This document shows, one piece after another, positions 1 through 5,262 of a stretch of 7,868 nt of DNA (position 1 is the first letter of the stretch; every line of letters begins with the position of its first letter). This stretch comes from an uncultured Actinomycetes bacterium (GTDB lineage Bacteria > Actinomycetota > Actinomycetes > S36-B12). The notes under the pieces were generated by a model, which searched no databases, was not told the DNA's origin, and saw nothing but the letters and a program-made list of their open reading frames with translations. Position numbers and translations under genes: made by a program. Where the stretch lies: the NCBI GenBank assembly GCA_905181745.1, contig CAJIYV010000070.1, positions 1-7,868 on the forward strand, given 5' to 3'.

Positions 1-329
1 AAGTAACCGGTGACTGGCAGAAGTTCAAAGGTTTGCCAGGGGCCGAAGGTACCCTCCAAGTTGCTGCCCCTAAGCCTAATAAGATTCTGGCCTATGAAGT
101 TGCTGTGACCGAGGCTGCGAATGCCCCCAAGACTACCAAGCCTAAGAAGCTCGAAATCAAAGAAGAAGTCAAAGAAGTTGTTGAGGCCGTCGTAGAGAAG
201 GTTGAAGAGGCTGTTGAAGCAGTCGTCGACGTTGTTGAGGCTGTCGTGGAAAAGGTCGAAGAAAAGGTCGAAGAGCTCGTTTCCTCTGACGCACCGCAAG
301 AAGAGGCAGCCAAGGAAGAAACTTCCTGA
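1..329 (+). CDS. rpsP: 30S ribosomal protein S16, C-terminal part, with long acidic helical tail (5' end outside window)
   Basis: Small-subunit protein S16, a 16S rRNA-binding assembly protein. The gene enters the window already open; the reading frame begins at base 3 and ends at TGA 327-329. The visible start VTGDWQKFKGLPGAEGTL is the conserved end of actinobacterial S16. After about residue 35 of the visible part the protein leaves the S16 fold and becomes an extension rich in Lys, Glu and Val (repeats of VVEAVVEKVEE), ending in a Pro/Glu/Ala/Ser stretch. Val residues fall at 3-4 spacing, so the tail should form a highly charged amphipathic helix or coiled coil. Tails on actinobacterial S16 are common but usually Ala/Lys/Pro-rich; this one is net acidic with a strong hydrophobic stripe. 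The stop overlaps the next start as TGATG, so rpsP and khpA are probably translationally coupled. Confidence 0.93.
   Translation, partial: VTGDWQKFKGLPGAEGTLQVAAPKPNKILAYEVAVTEAANAPKTTKPKKLEIKEEVKEVVEAVVEKVEEAVEAVVDVVEAVVEKVEEKVEELVSSDAPQEEAAKEETS
177..263 (+). repeat. Imperfect 33-bp direct repeat inside the rpsP tail
   Basis: Bases 177-209 and 231-263 are the same 33-base block with 5 mismatches, 54 bases apart. Both encode VVEAVVEKVEE and the mismatches are synonymous. The tail seems to have grown by duplication and has since drifted under protein-level constraint. Confidence 0.75.
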
Positions 330-577
330 TGCTCGAAGACGCCTTGGCCCATCTTGTTCGTGGCATTGTTGATAATCCCGATGACGTCAGCGTGACTTCC
401 CGAGCGGACCGGCGCGGGAAGTCCGGCCAGGCACTTGACGTTCGCGTCAATCCGGCAGATATGGGTCGGGTAATCGGCCGCTCAGGTCGCACTGCAACTG
501 CTTTACGTACCGTTGTTTCGGCGATCAATGAAGGTCGCGGAGTGCGCATCGATTTCCTTGACGCGGCCGAGCGCTAA
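329..577 (+). CDS. khpA: KH-domain RNA-binding protein (KhpA / YlqC family)
   Basis: Small 82-residue cytoplasmic RNA-binding protein made of one type II KH domain. The signature is clear: RVIGRSGRTATALRTVV at about residues 47-63, with the RNA-contacting GxxG loop at G50-R51-S52-G53, followed by the RIDFLD strand at the C-terminus. Length and position between rpsP and rimM are those of the family throughout Actinobacteria and Firmicutes. In Firmicutes KhpA pairs with KhpB and affects small RNAs and cell elongation; its role here is only inferred from homology. The ATG at 329 overlaps the rpsP stop and is preceded by GGAAG at 314-318, which supports this start. Rims the operon rpsP-khpA-rimM-trmD. 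Confidence 0.93.
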   Translation: MLEDALAHLVRGIVDNPDDVSVTSRADRRGKSGQALDVRVNPADMGRVIGRSGRTATALRTVVSAINEGRGVRIDFLDAAER

Positions 578-582
578 TTCAC

Positions 583-1101
583 GTGCTGGTAACGGTTGGC
601 CGGATAGGCAAGCCGCACGGTATTCGCGGCCAAGTAACACTGGAGGTCCGCACAGACGAGCCGGAACTTCGGTTTGCGCCTGGCACGACATTACACCGCG
701 AAAGCGGTTCGGATCTCATTGTTTCTGAGTTTCATTGGCACAGTGGCCGAGTCCTTCTGAAACTTGTTGGAGTGGATTCCCGAAGCGCAGCCGAGAATCT
801 GAGAGACAGCATTATCACCGTTGAGCGAGCCGAATCCGAAGTGCCAGAAGAGGACGACGAATACTACGACTCCAACTTGATAGGTTGCGAAGTGCGAAGT
901 GTGCCCGGTGAGTTAATCGGCACGGTCACGGACGTCTTGCACCTTCCGAGTCAGGAAGTTCTTGTGGTGGTTCAGGGAACAACCGAGCACCTCATTCCAT
1001 TTGTCGAAAGTATTGTTCCCAACGTTGACATTGGGGCGAAACGCATCACGATAGACGCGCCAGAGGGCTTGTTAATTCAGGAAGTTTCCAGTGAAAGTTG
1101 A
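583..1101 (+). CDS. rimM: Ribosome maturation factor RimM (16S rRNA processing)
   Basis: RimM binds S19 and helps maturation of the head of the 30S subunit. The 172-residue product has the family layout: an N-terminal RimM barrel opening with VGRIGKPHGIRGQV (residues 5-18), an acidic linker with EEDDEYYDSNLIG (89-101), and a C-terminal PRC-barrel ending in DAPEGLL (158-164). Length is normal for the family (about 165-185). The GTG start gives the canonical N-terminus, although no good Shine-Dalgarno is visible 5-10 bases upstream; translation may continue from khpA, which ends 5 bases before. The 3' end overlaps trmD by 11 bases, as is usual for the coupled rimM-trmD pair. Confidence 0.95.
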   Translation: MLVTVGRIGKPHGIRGQVTLEVRTDEPELRFAPGTTLHRESGSDLIVSEFHWHSGRVLLKLVGVDSRSAAENLRDSIITVERAESEVPEEDDEYYDSNLIGCEVRSVPGELIGTVTDVLHLPSQEVLVVVQGTTEHLIPFVESIVPNVDIGAKRITIDAPEGLLIQEVSSES

Positions 1102-1813
1102 TGTCGTTTCATTATTTCCTGCATACCTAGATCCACTTAATTTGTCCCTCTTGGGTAAGGCCCAGACGCAGGGTTTGGTTCAGGTTCAGGTACACGATTT
1201 ACGCAATTGGGCGACCGATCCACACCGCAGTGTCGATGACACGCCCTACGGCGGCGGTCCGGGCATGGTCATGTCACCGCTCGTGTGGGGCAGTGCACTG
1301 GATCACATTCGTGAAGGCGCCCAGACCAAGCCCACGTTAATAATTCCTACACCGTCAGGCGAGCCATTTAGTCAGGTGCTCGCAGCAGAATTCTCACGTG
1401 CTGAGCACCTCGTCTTTGCTTGTGGTCGCTACGAGGGAATTGACTCGCGTGTGGGTGTCCACTACTCGTCGAGCGAGCAATGGGAGAAAGTGAGGGAGAT
1501 CAGCATTGGTGACTATGTCCTCGCGGGCGGAGAAGTTGCCACGCTGGTAATAATTGAAGCGATCACTCGGCTAATTCCTGGGGTGTTGGGCAACCCGCAG
1601 AGCGTCGTGGACGACTCATTCTCTCGACCGGATTCTTTTATTGAAGGGCCCGTCTACACCAAGCCGCTGGGTTGGCGCGGACTAGAAGTCCCTGAAGTCC
1701 TGCGCAGTGGAAATCATGGGGCGATCGAGCAGTGGCGCCAAGACCAAGCACAGGCACGGACCCGCAAGTATCGACCCGACCTTTTGACCGAAATACCACC
1801 TGAACAGGTGTAA
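1091..1813 (+). CDS. trmD: tRNA (guanine-N1-)-methyltransferase TrmD
   Basis: SPOUT-family enzyme that uses S-adenosylmethionine to make m1G37 next to the anticodon of tRNAs, preventing +1 frameshifting. At 240 residues it has a full set of motifs: VDDTPYGGGPGMVM (48-61), GRYEGID (112-118) and SIGDYVLAGGE (138-148), the last two forming the trefoil knot that binds the cofactor. By comparison with the E. coli enzyme (R154, D169), the catalytic pair should be R160 in ITRLIPGVLG and D175 in DDSF. The C-terminal helical domain (about 190-235, with SGNHGAIEQWR) is present. GTG at 1091 is supported by AGGAAG at 1079-1084 and by agreement with the family N-terminus (KVDVVSLFP). Confidence 0.97.
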   Translation: MKVDVVSLFPAYLDPLNLSLLGKAQTQGLVQVQVHDLRNWATDPHRSVDDTPYGGGPGMVMSPLVWGSALDHIREGAQTKPTLIIPTPSGEPFSQVLAAEFSRAEHLVFACGRYEGIDSRVGVHYSSSEQWEKVREISIGDYVLAGGEVATLVIIEAITRLIPGVLGNPQSVVDDSFSRPDSFIEGPVYTKPLGWRGLEVPEVLRSGNHGAIEQWRQDQAQARTRKYRPDLLTEIPPEQV

Positions 1814-1881
1814 GCAGACGGGGCCTGTCGCATGGCACTGGGGGTGTGGCACACTTTGCAGGCTTGGCGCACCGGGAATCT

Positions 1882-1943
1882 GCCATAGGGGATCCGGATT
1901 AGCCAGCACTTACTGAAAATTAGCACCGCACATGACCTATGGC
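1882..1943 (+). promoter_or_regulatory. Candidate structured leader of rplS (long-range 8-bp stem)
   Basis: The 150 bases between trmD and rplS hold no gene. GCCATAGG at 1882-1889 pairs perfectly with CCTATGGC at 1936-1943, enclosing 46 bases; the 3' arm ends only 7 bases before the rplS Shine-Dalgarno GGAAGAAG (1951-1958). Further upstream are a GCCTG/CAGGC pair (1823-1827 with 1859-1863) and a small GTGT-GGC-ACAC hairpin (1844-1854). A leader RNA controlling L19, as known in Firmicutes, is plausible but the sequence is not one I recognise. No convincing -35/-10 pair and no U-tract terminator were found here. Confidence 0.4.
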
Positions 1944-1963
1944 GTGGGCAGGAAGAAGTAATT

Positions 1964-2326
1964 ATGAAGAAGCTTGACGCAGTAGATGCCAGTTCATTTC
2001 GCGACGACATCCCCGCTTTTCGCGCCGGGGACAACCTCAAGGTCTATGTGAAGGTCGTTGAAGGAAGCAAGTCTCGTGTTCAGATGTTCCAGGGCGTAGT
2101 GATTGGCCGCCATGGCTCTGGTCTTGGCGAAACCTTTACAGTCCGGAAAGTTGCTTATGGAGTGGGAGTCGAGCGAAAGTTCCCAGTGCATACCCCAATA
2201 ATTGACAAAATTGAAGTGGTCAGCCGTGGCGATGTTCGCCGGGCAAAGCTGTACTACCTTCGCGGATTGAAGGGCAAGAAGGCCAAGATTCGTGAATTGC
2301 GCGAAACCCCAAAATCTCAAGGTTAA
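1964..2326 (+). CDS. rplS: 50S ribosomal protein L19
   Basis: L19 lies at the 30S-50S interface and takes part in intersubunit bridges. The 120-residue product shows the family landmarks in order: FRAGDNLKVYVKVVEG (19-34), RVQMFQGVVIGRHGSGLGETFTVRK (about 38-62), GVGVERKFPVHTP (66-78), and the basic RRAKLYYLRGLKGKKAKI end (92-109). ATG 1964 has a strong GGAAG (1951-1955) at good spacing. It is separated from trmD by a 150-base leader, so it may be transcribed or regulated apart from the rimM-trmD pair. Only 28 bases separate it from the first lepB. Confidence 0.97.
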   Translation: MKKLDAVDASSFRDDIPAFRAGDNLKVYVKVVEGSKSRVQMFQGVVIGRHGSGLGETFTVRKVAYGVGVERKFPVHTPIIDKIEVVSRGDVRRAKLYYLRGLKGKKAKIRELRETPKSQG

Positions 2327-2354
2327 GCCACGCGCCCCCTGTGATGTAGTCTGA

Positions 2355-2912
2355 ATGAAAGCTTTGCTAGTAGCCATAGTCGGAATTTTCCTTCTATGGC
2401 TATGTGGCTTATTCGTGGTTCAACCGTTTATCATCTCGAGTGACTCGATGCAGCCGGCCCTGAAATCAGGTGATCGGATTCTGGTAAATCGGACTGCATA
2501 TTGGTCTGCCCGTATCGCTCGCGGGGATCTGATTGTGTTTGAGGGTCAAGACAGTTTCAGCGCCGAAAGTGGCAGTTTTGTAAAGCGGGTGATCGGAATA
2601 GGTGGAGACCGGATTGCCTGTTGCACTGACGCGGGCCACCTCAGCATCAACGGGGCCGCCATCTCCGAGAGCTCCTATCTTTACCCGGGTGATCTTCCGA
2701 GTGAGGTTTCATTCGATGTTCTCGTACCTGACGGGAAGCTCTGGGTTATGGGTGATCATCGTTCCGAATCGGCCGACTCGCGATCTCACCTTGGGGATCC
2801 AGGTGGAGGATTTGTATTAGAGTCTAAGGTTGTAGGGCAAGCGCGGTTAGTGATTTGGCCACCGACTCGGTGGCAGCCGCTTGATTCATATTCATTCAAG
2901 GAGTTGAACTAG
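2355..2912 (+). CDS. lepB: Type I signal peptidase (first of two tandem copies)
   Basis: Membrane serine protease (S26) that removes signal peptides outside the membrane. One N-terminal membrane segment (about residues 3-22) precedes the catalytic motif SSDSMQP, nucleophile S31. The general base is K77 in SFVKRVIGIGGD. The late motif GDHRSESADSR replaces the usual GDNR Asn by His. A Cys-Cys pair (ACCTDAG) typical of actinobacterial enzymes is present. With 185 residues it is shorter than its neighbour, lacking a cytoplasmic N-tail and the central insert. No Shine-Dalgarno precedes ATG 2355; TGTAGT at 2345-2350 could be a -10 giving an almost leaderless RNA. Its stop overlaps the next start as TAGTG. 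Paralogue duplication in this spot is common in Actinobacteria. Confidence 0.93.
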   Translation: MKALLVAIVGIFLLWLCGLFVVQPFIISSDSMQPALKSGDRILVNRTAYWSARIARGDLIVFEGQDSFSAESGSFVKRVIGIGGDRIACCTDAGHLSINGAAISESSYLYPGDLPSEVSFDVLVPDGKLWVMGDHRSESADSRSHLGDPGGGFVLESKVVGQARLVIWPPTRWQPLDSYSFKELN

Positions 2913-3673
2913 TGGCAGTTTCGGCCCGCGACGATGCACCGCAGAATGACTCACAGGACGAAGCGGCAGTTCACGACGATACGAAGAAGAAAAATTCGCT
3001 ACTCCGTGGCATTGTTGAATTTGTAGTCATCGTAGCGATTGCGCTTGCACTTGCTACCGGCATTCGCACATTTGTCATCCAACCCTTCTTCGTTCCAAGC
3101 GGCTCCATGGAGCAAACCCTGCAGATCAATGACCGCGTTGTTGCATCGAAAATTACGACTTCGGTTTCAGGTGTTGGGCGTGGAGAGATCATGGTGTTTA
3201 AGGACCCGGGTAACTGGTTACCTGTCATGCAGCCGGCGGGTGATGGTTGGCGTTCTGTGATAGCAAAGGCATTAACATTTGTTGGCTTGCTCCCTAGCGA
3301 CTCTGGAGATGATTTAGTCAAACGTGTCATTGGGATTGAAGGAGATCGAGTTGCCTGTTGCAATGAGGCAGGCCAGATTGTTCTCAATGGAGTGGCTTTG
3401 GATGAAACCTCCTACATCAATGGACCGACCGATCAAGTTCTTTTTGACGTCACCGTACCCAATGGCGGGATGTTTGTTATGGGCGACAATCGTGCAAACT
3501 CCGCGGACTCGCGCTTTCACCTAGACCAAAATGAGGGCGCTGTTCCCAGCGACAATGCGGTCGGGCGCGTGTTCACTATTGTGTGGCCGCTATCTCGGAT
3601 CACGATGGAGACGGTCCCAGATATTTTTGGAAATCCAGCCATAGCGGCGGGCAATAATTCGGAAATTGAGTAG
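2912..3673 (+). CDS. lepB: Type I signal peptidase (second tandem copy)
   Basis: Second S26 signal peptidase, 253 residues. A charged, acidic cytoplasmic N-tail (1-32) leads to one membrane helix (about 34-56), then the nucleophile box VPSGSMEQTL with S65, the general base K137 in LVKRVIGIEGD, and the standard GDNRANSADSR box near residue 190. It carries an insert of about 30 residues between the substrate-binding region and the Lys box that the upstream copy lacks; this and the canonical Asn make it the more typical, probably housekeeping, enzyme. GTG 2912 overlaps the upstream TAG stop and is preceded by GGAG at 2900-2903. The 3' end overlaps rnhB by 8 bases, so these genes form one transcription unit. 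Confidence 0.95.
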   Translation: MAVSARDDAPQNDSQDEAAVHDDTKKKNSLLRGIVEFVVIVAIALALATGIRTFVIQPFFVPSGSMEQTLQINDRVVASKITTSVSGVGRGEIMVFKDPGNWLPVMQPAGDGWRSVIAKALTFVGLLPSDSGDDLVKRVIGIEGDRVACCNEAGQIVLNGVALDETSYINGPTDQVLFDVTVPNGGMFVMGDNRANSADSRFHLDQNEGAVPSDNAVGRVFTIVWPLSRITMETVPDIFGNPAIAAGNNSEIE

Positions 3674-4298
3674 CGGCATCACTCTTTCCGTACCAAGTTT
3701 GCGGCTAGAAAGATCTTTGCTGAGGGCAGGGCATTCGCTGGTTGCTGGAGTAGATGAAGTTGGCCGAGGGCCGTTGGCGGGTCCAATTTCTATTGGCTTT
3801 GTCGTGATTGGTGCGGATACTCCTACTGCCCCCCGAGGAGTGCGAGACTCGAAGGCAACCCGGCCTAAAGATCGAGTCACACTTGCTCAATTGATCAAAG
3901 ATTGGGCATGGTCGACAACAGCAAGTGTTGATGCTGGCTTTATTGATCGGTATGGACTGACGGCGGCATTGCGTGAGTGTGTAAATATTGCTTTTCGCGC
4001 TGCTCGTGAATCAGGGATGGCGCCAAGTGCGCTGATCCTCGATGGGATATTTAATTTTTGCGACCCCAATCTCCCGGTGAGTGTTGTGACGCGTAAGAGA
4101 GCGGACGAGAGCGCATCCAGTGTTGCGGCAGCGAGCATTCTTGCGAAGGTTGAGCGGGATGCATTCATGTGCGAGCGCTCCGTGGAGTTTCCCGGCTACG
4201 GGTGGGAACGAAACAGTGGATATGGGACCCGCGAACATCAGCAGGCGATATCGGAGCTGGGACTGACTCGGTTGCACCGAAGGAGTTTTTGTCACTGA
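3666..4298 (+). CDS. rnhB: Ribonuclease HII
   Basis: Cleaves the RNA strand of RNA-DNA hybrids and removes single ribonucleotides from DNA. The 210-residue protein has the type 2 RNase H signature AGVDEVGRGPLAGP (27-40). The four acidic metal ligands are in place: D30, E31, D126 (ILDGIF) and D147 (KRADESASSVAAASILAKVERD). The C-terminal GYGTREHQQAI stretch is also normal for the family. The start is taken as TTG 3666, overlapping the lepB stop; no strong ribosome-binding site is visible, and coupling to lepB is likely. The protein ends soon after the HR-RSF motif, which is the usual bacterial end. Confidence 0.95.
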   Translation: MSSGITLSVPSLRLERSLLRAGHSLVAGVDEVGRGPLAGPISIGFVVIGADTPTAPRGVRDSKATRPKDRVTLAQLIKDWAWSTTASVDAGFIDRYGLTAALRECVNIAFRAARESGMAPSALILDGIFNFCDPNLPVSVVTRKRADESASSVAAASILAKVERDAFMCERSVEFPGYGWERNSGYGTREHQQAISELGLTRLHRRSFCH

Positions 4299-4302
4299 GC
4301 GC

Positions 4303-4319
4303 TTATCCACAGTGGACAA
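4303..4319. promoter_or_regulatory. Inverted pair of DnaA-box-like sites
   Basis: TTATCCACA at 4303-4311 is an exact consensus DnaA box. Sharing its last base is AGTGGACAA (4311-4319), which on the other strand reads TTGTCCACT, one base from the GC-rich actinobacterial box TTGTCCACA. Together they make a 17-bp near-perfect palindrome centred on base 4311, between rnhB and yraN. It could titrate DnaA, place these genes under DnaA control, or be the operator of another dimeric regulator. Confidence 0.5.
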
Positions 4320-4362
4320 CTTCAGTCTTCCTTTAGCTGCAAAACTCAGTGAGAGTAGGCAG

Positions 4363-4717
4363 ATGAAGTCAAAGGACGCCCTAGATATTTATGGTGAGGA
4401 ACTTGCTGCTCGATATCTATCAAAAAATGGATTGGTGATCCTTGAGCGAAACTGGCGATGCGATCTTGGCGAGATAGATGTTATCACTCGAGAAAAAAAA
4501 CCACCTAGTAATTTGCGAAGTCAAAACTCGACGCACGGTGGCTTACGGTGATCCGATTGAGTCAGTGACTCCCCGCAAGATTCGCCGGATGCGTGGACTT
4601 GCACTTCGGTGGCTTGATACACAGTCGGTGAGTCCGCGTGATATTCGTTTTGATGTGGTGGGAATTCTCGCGCCGGTGGCCGGACCACCAATAATTACGC
4701 ATATTAGGGGAATTTAA
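4363..4717 (+). pseudogene. yraN: UPF0102 / YraN-family nuclease-like protein, frameshifted at an A8 run
   Basis: YraN proteins are small PD-(D/E)XK-fold proteins of unsettled function that sit next to rnhB and comM. The first frame reads from ATG 4363 through YGEELAARYL and ERNWRCDLGEIDVITRE, and then turns to nonsense after the run of eight A (4493-4500), stopping at 4551. The second frame continues with NHLVICEVKTRR to the normal end ITHIRGI and TAA 4715-4717. Removing one A joins the two as DVITREKNHLVICEVKT, giving an intact 117-residue protein with the D39 and E52-x-K54 residues of the fold. So this is a one-base insertion in a homopolymer: true decay, transcriptional slippage, or a sequencing error. 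A GTG at 4312 is a possible longer start, but 4363 matches the family N-terminus. Confidence 0.88.
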
Positions 4718-4718
4718 C

Positions 4719-4784
4719 GTGGCAATTGCCAGATCATTTGACGCTGTAGTTTCTGGCGTCTCAGGTCACCTCGTACGCGTTGAA
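4719..4784 (+). pseudogene. comM: 5' remnant of comM (YifB, Mg-chelatase-like AAA+ helicase)
   Basis: The start is intact: GTG 4719 one base after the yraN stop, with AGGGGAA at 4706-4712 as ribosome-binding site. The first ~22 residues (AIARSFDAVVSGVSGHLVRVE) match the N-terminus of actinobacterial ComM, a helicase that extends heteroduplexes during natural transformation. After VE the similarity stops; the expected GLPGF..VGLPD segment and all AAA+ motifs are missing. The frame runs on without meaning to TGA 4893-4895 (58 residues) while a different frame now encodes the DprA end. ComM is normally about 500 residues, so over 95% is lost. Confidence 0.8.
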
Positions 4785-4785
4785 C

Positions 4786-5172
4786 ATGAATCGAATCGTT
4801 GCTGGGATTCCAGGGTCGATCCATGCGCCTACGTCGTTGGGTGTGAACGCACTCTTGAAGCACACAGATGCACATCCGGTGACCAGTGCCGCTGACCTTC
4901 AGGAGCTATTCACCGGTTTTAATCCCCGCGAGGGGCCATCTGAGGGAGCGGCCACTCGTGATCATCAACGAAACTCACGTGCAAATTGGCGGGCGTTGAG
5001 TGCTTTAGATTATGAAGTCTGGGAGTTACTACCCAAGCTTGGCGGTATGGGTGTGGATAGTCTTTCAGAAAAGACGGGCCACTCACGACTTGATCTGCTT
5101 GCGAGGTTGAGCGAACTGCGACTGACCGGATTCGCCAGCAATGTCGAAGGGCTATGGTGCAAGTCAAAATAG
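4786..5172 (+). pseudogene. dprA: 3' remnant of dprA (end of Rossmann domain plus winged-helix domain)
   Basis: DprA loads RecA on incoming single-stranded DNA during transformation. What remains begins abruptly with RIVAGIPGSIHAPTSLGVNALL, the last strand and loop of the DprA Rossmann domain, then VTSAADLQELF. After a polar linker comes the C-terminal winged-helix domain (about the last 55 residues: SALDYEVWELLPKLGG, LSEKTGHSRLDLLARLSELRLTGF, then the wing ending LWCKSK and TAG 5170-5172). The first ~250 residues, including the nucleotide-fold core that binds DNA, are absent. The only possible starts (TTG 4780, ATG 4786) have no ribosome-binding site. The fragment lies out of frame with the comM start just upstream. 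Confidence 0.85.
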
Positions 5173-5241
5173 CTGTCGACACGCATCTGATGGCAAATAT
5201 TACTTACAAGAAAGTGCGAGCCGTTACCTTCGTTATTAGCG

Positions 5242-5247
5242 TATATT
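5242..5247 (+). promoter_or_regulatory. Candidate -10 element of xerC
   Basis: TATATT at 5242-5247 is a good -10 hexamer in the 90-base gap between the dprA remnant and xerC. No convincing -35 is seen 16-18 bases upstream. A start site about 7 bases downstream would fall at 5254-5255, making an RNA with almost no leader. TGGTC (5256-5260) and GACCA (5266-5270) can form a hairpin with the xerC start codon in its loop. Confidence 0.35.
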
Positions 5248-5262
5248 GATCATCATGGTCTA

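Noticed and set aside
92..352. Minus-strand 86-codon frame, Ser/Thr-rich
   Set aside because: It is the antisense shadow of the Glu/Val repeat tail of rpsP; its repeats merely mirror that coding sequence and no ribosome-binding site is seen.
1994..2377. Minus-strand 127-codon frame
   Set aside because: Fully antisense to rplS, a certain gene, with no family resemblance.
2971..3387. Minus-strand 138-codon frame
   Set aside because: Antisense to the second lepB; no motifs and composition typical of a shadow frame.
4719..4895. Independent 58-residue small protein
   Set aside because: Its first 22 residues are the ComM N-terminus and the remainder is an out-of-frame reading of the dprA remnant; it is a deletion product rather than a new gene.
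4780..5172. Insertion-sequence or prophage involvement at the comM/dprA break
   Set aside because: No transposase, terminal inverted repeat or target duplication is visible at the join; a simple deletion is enough.
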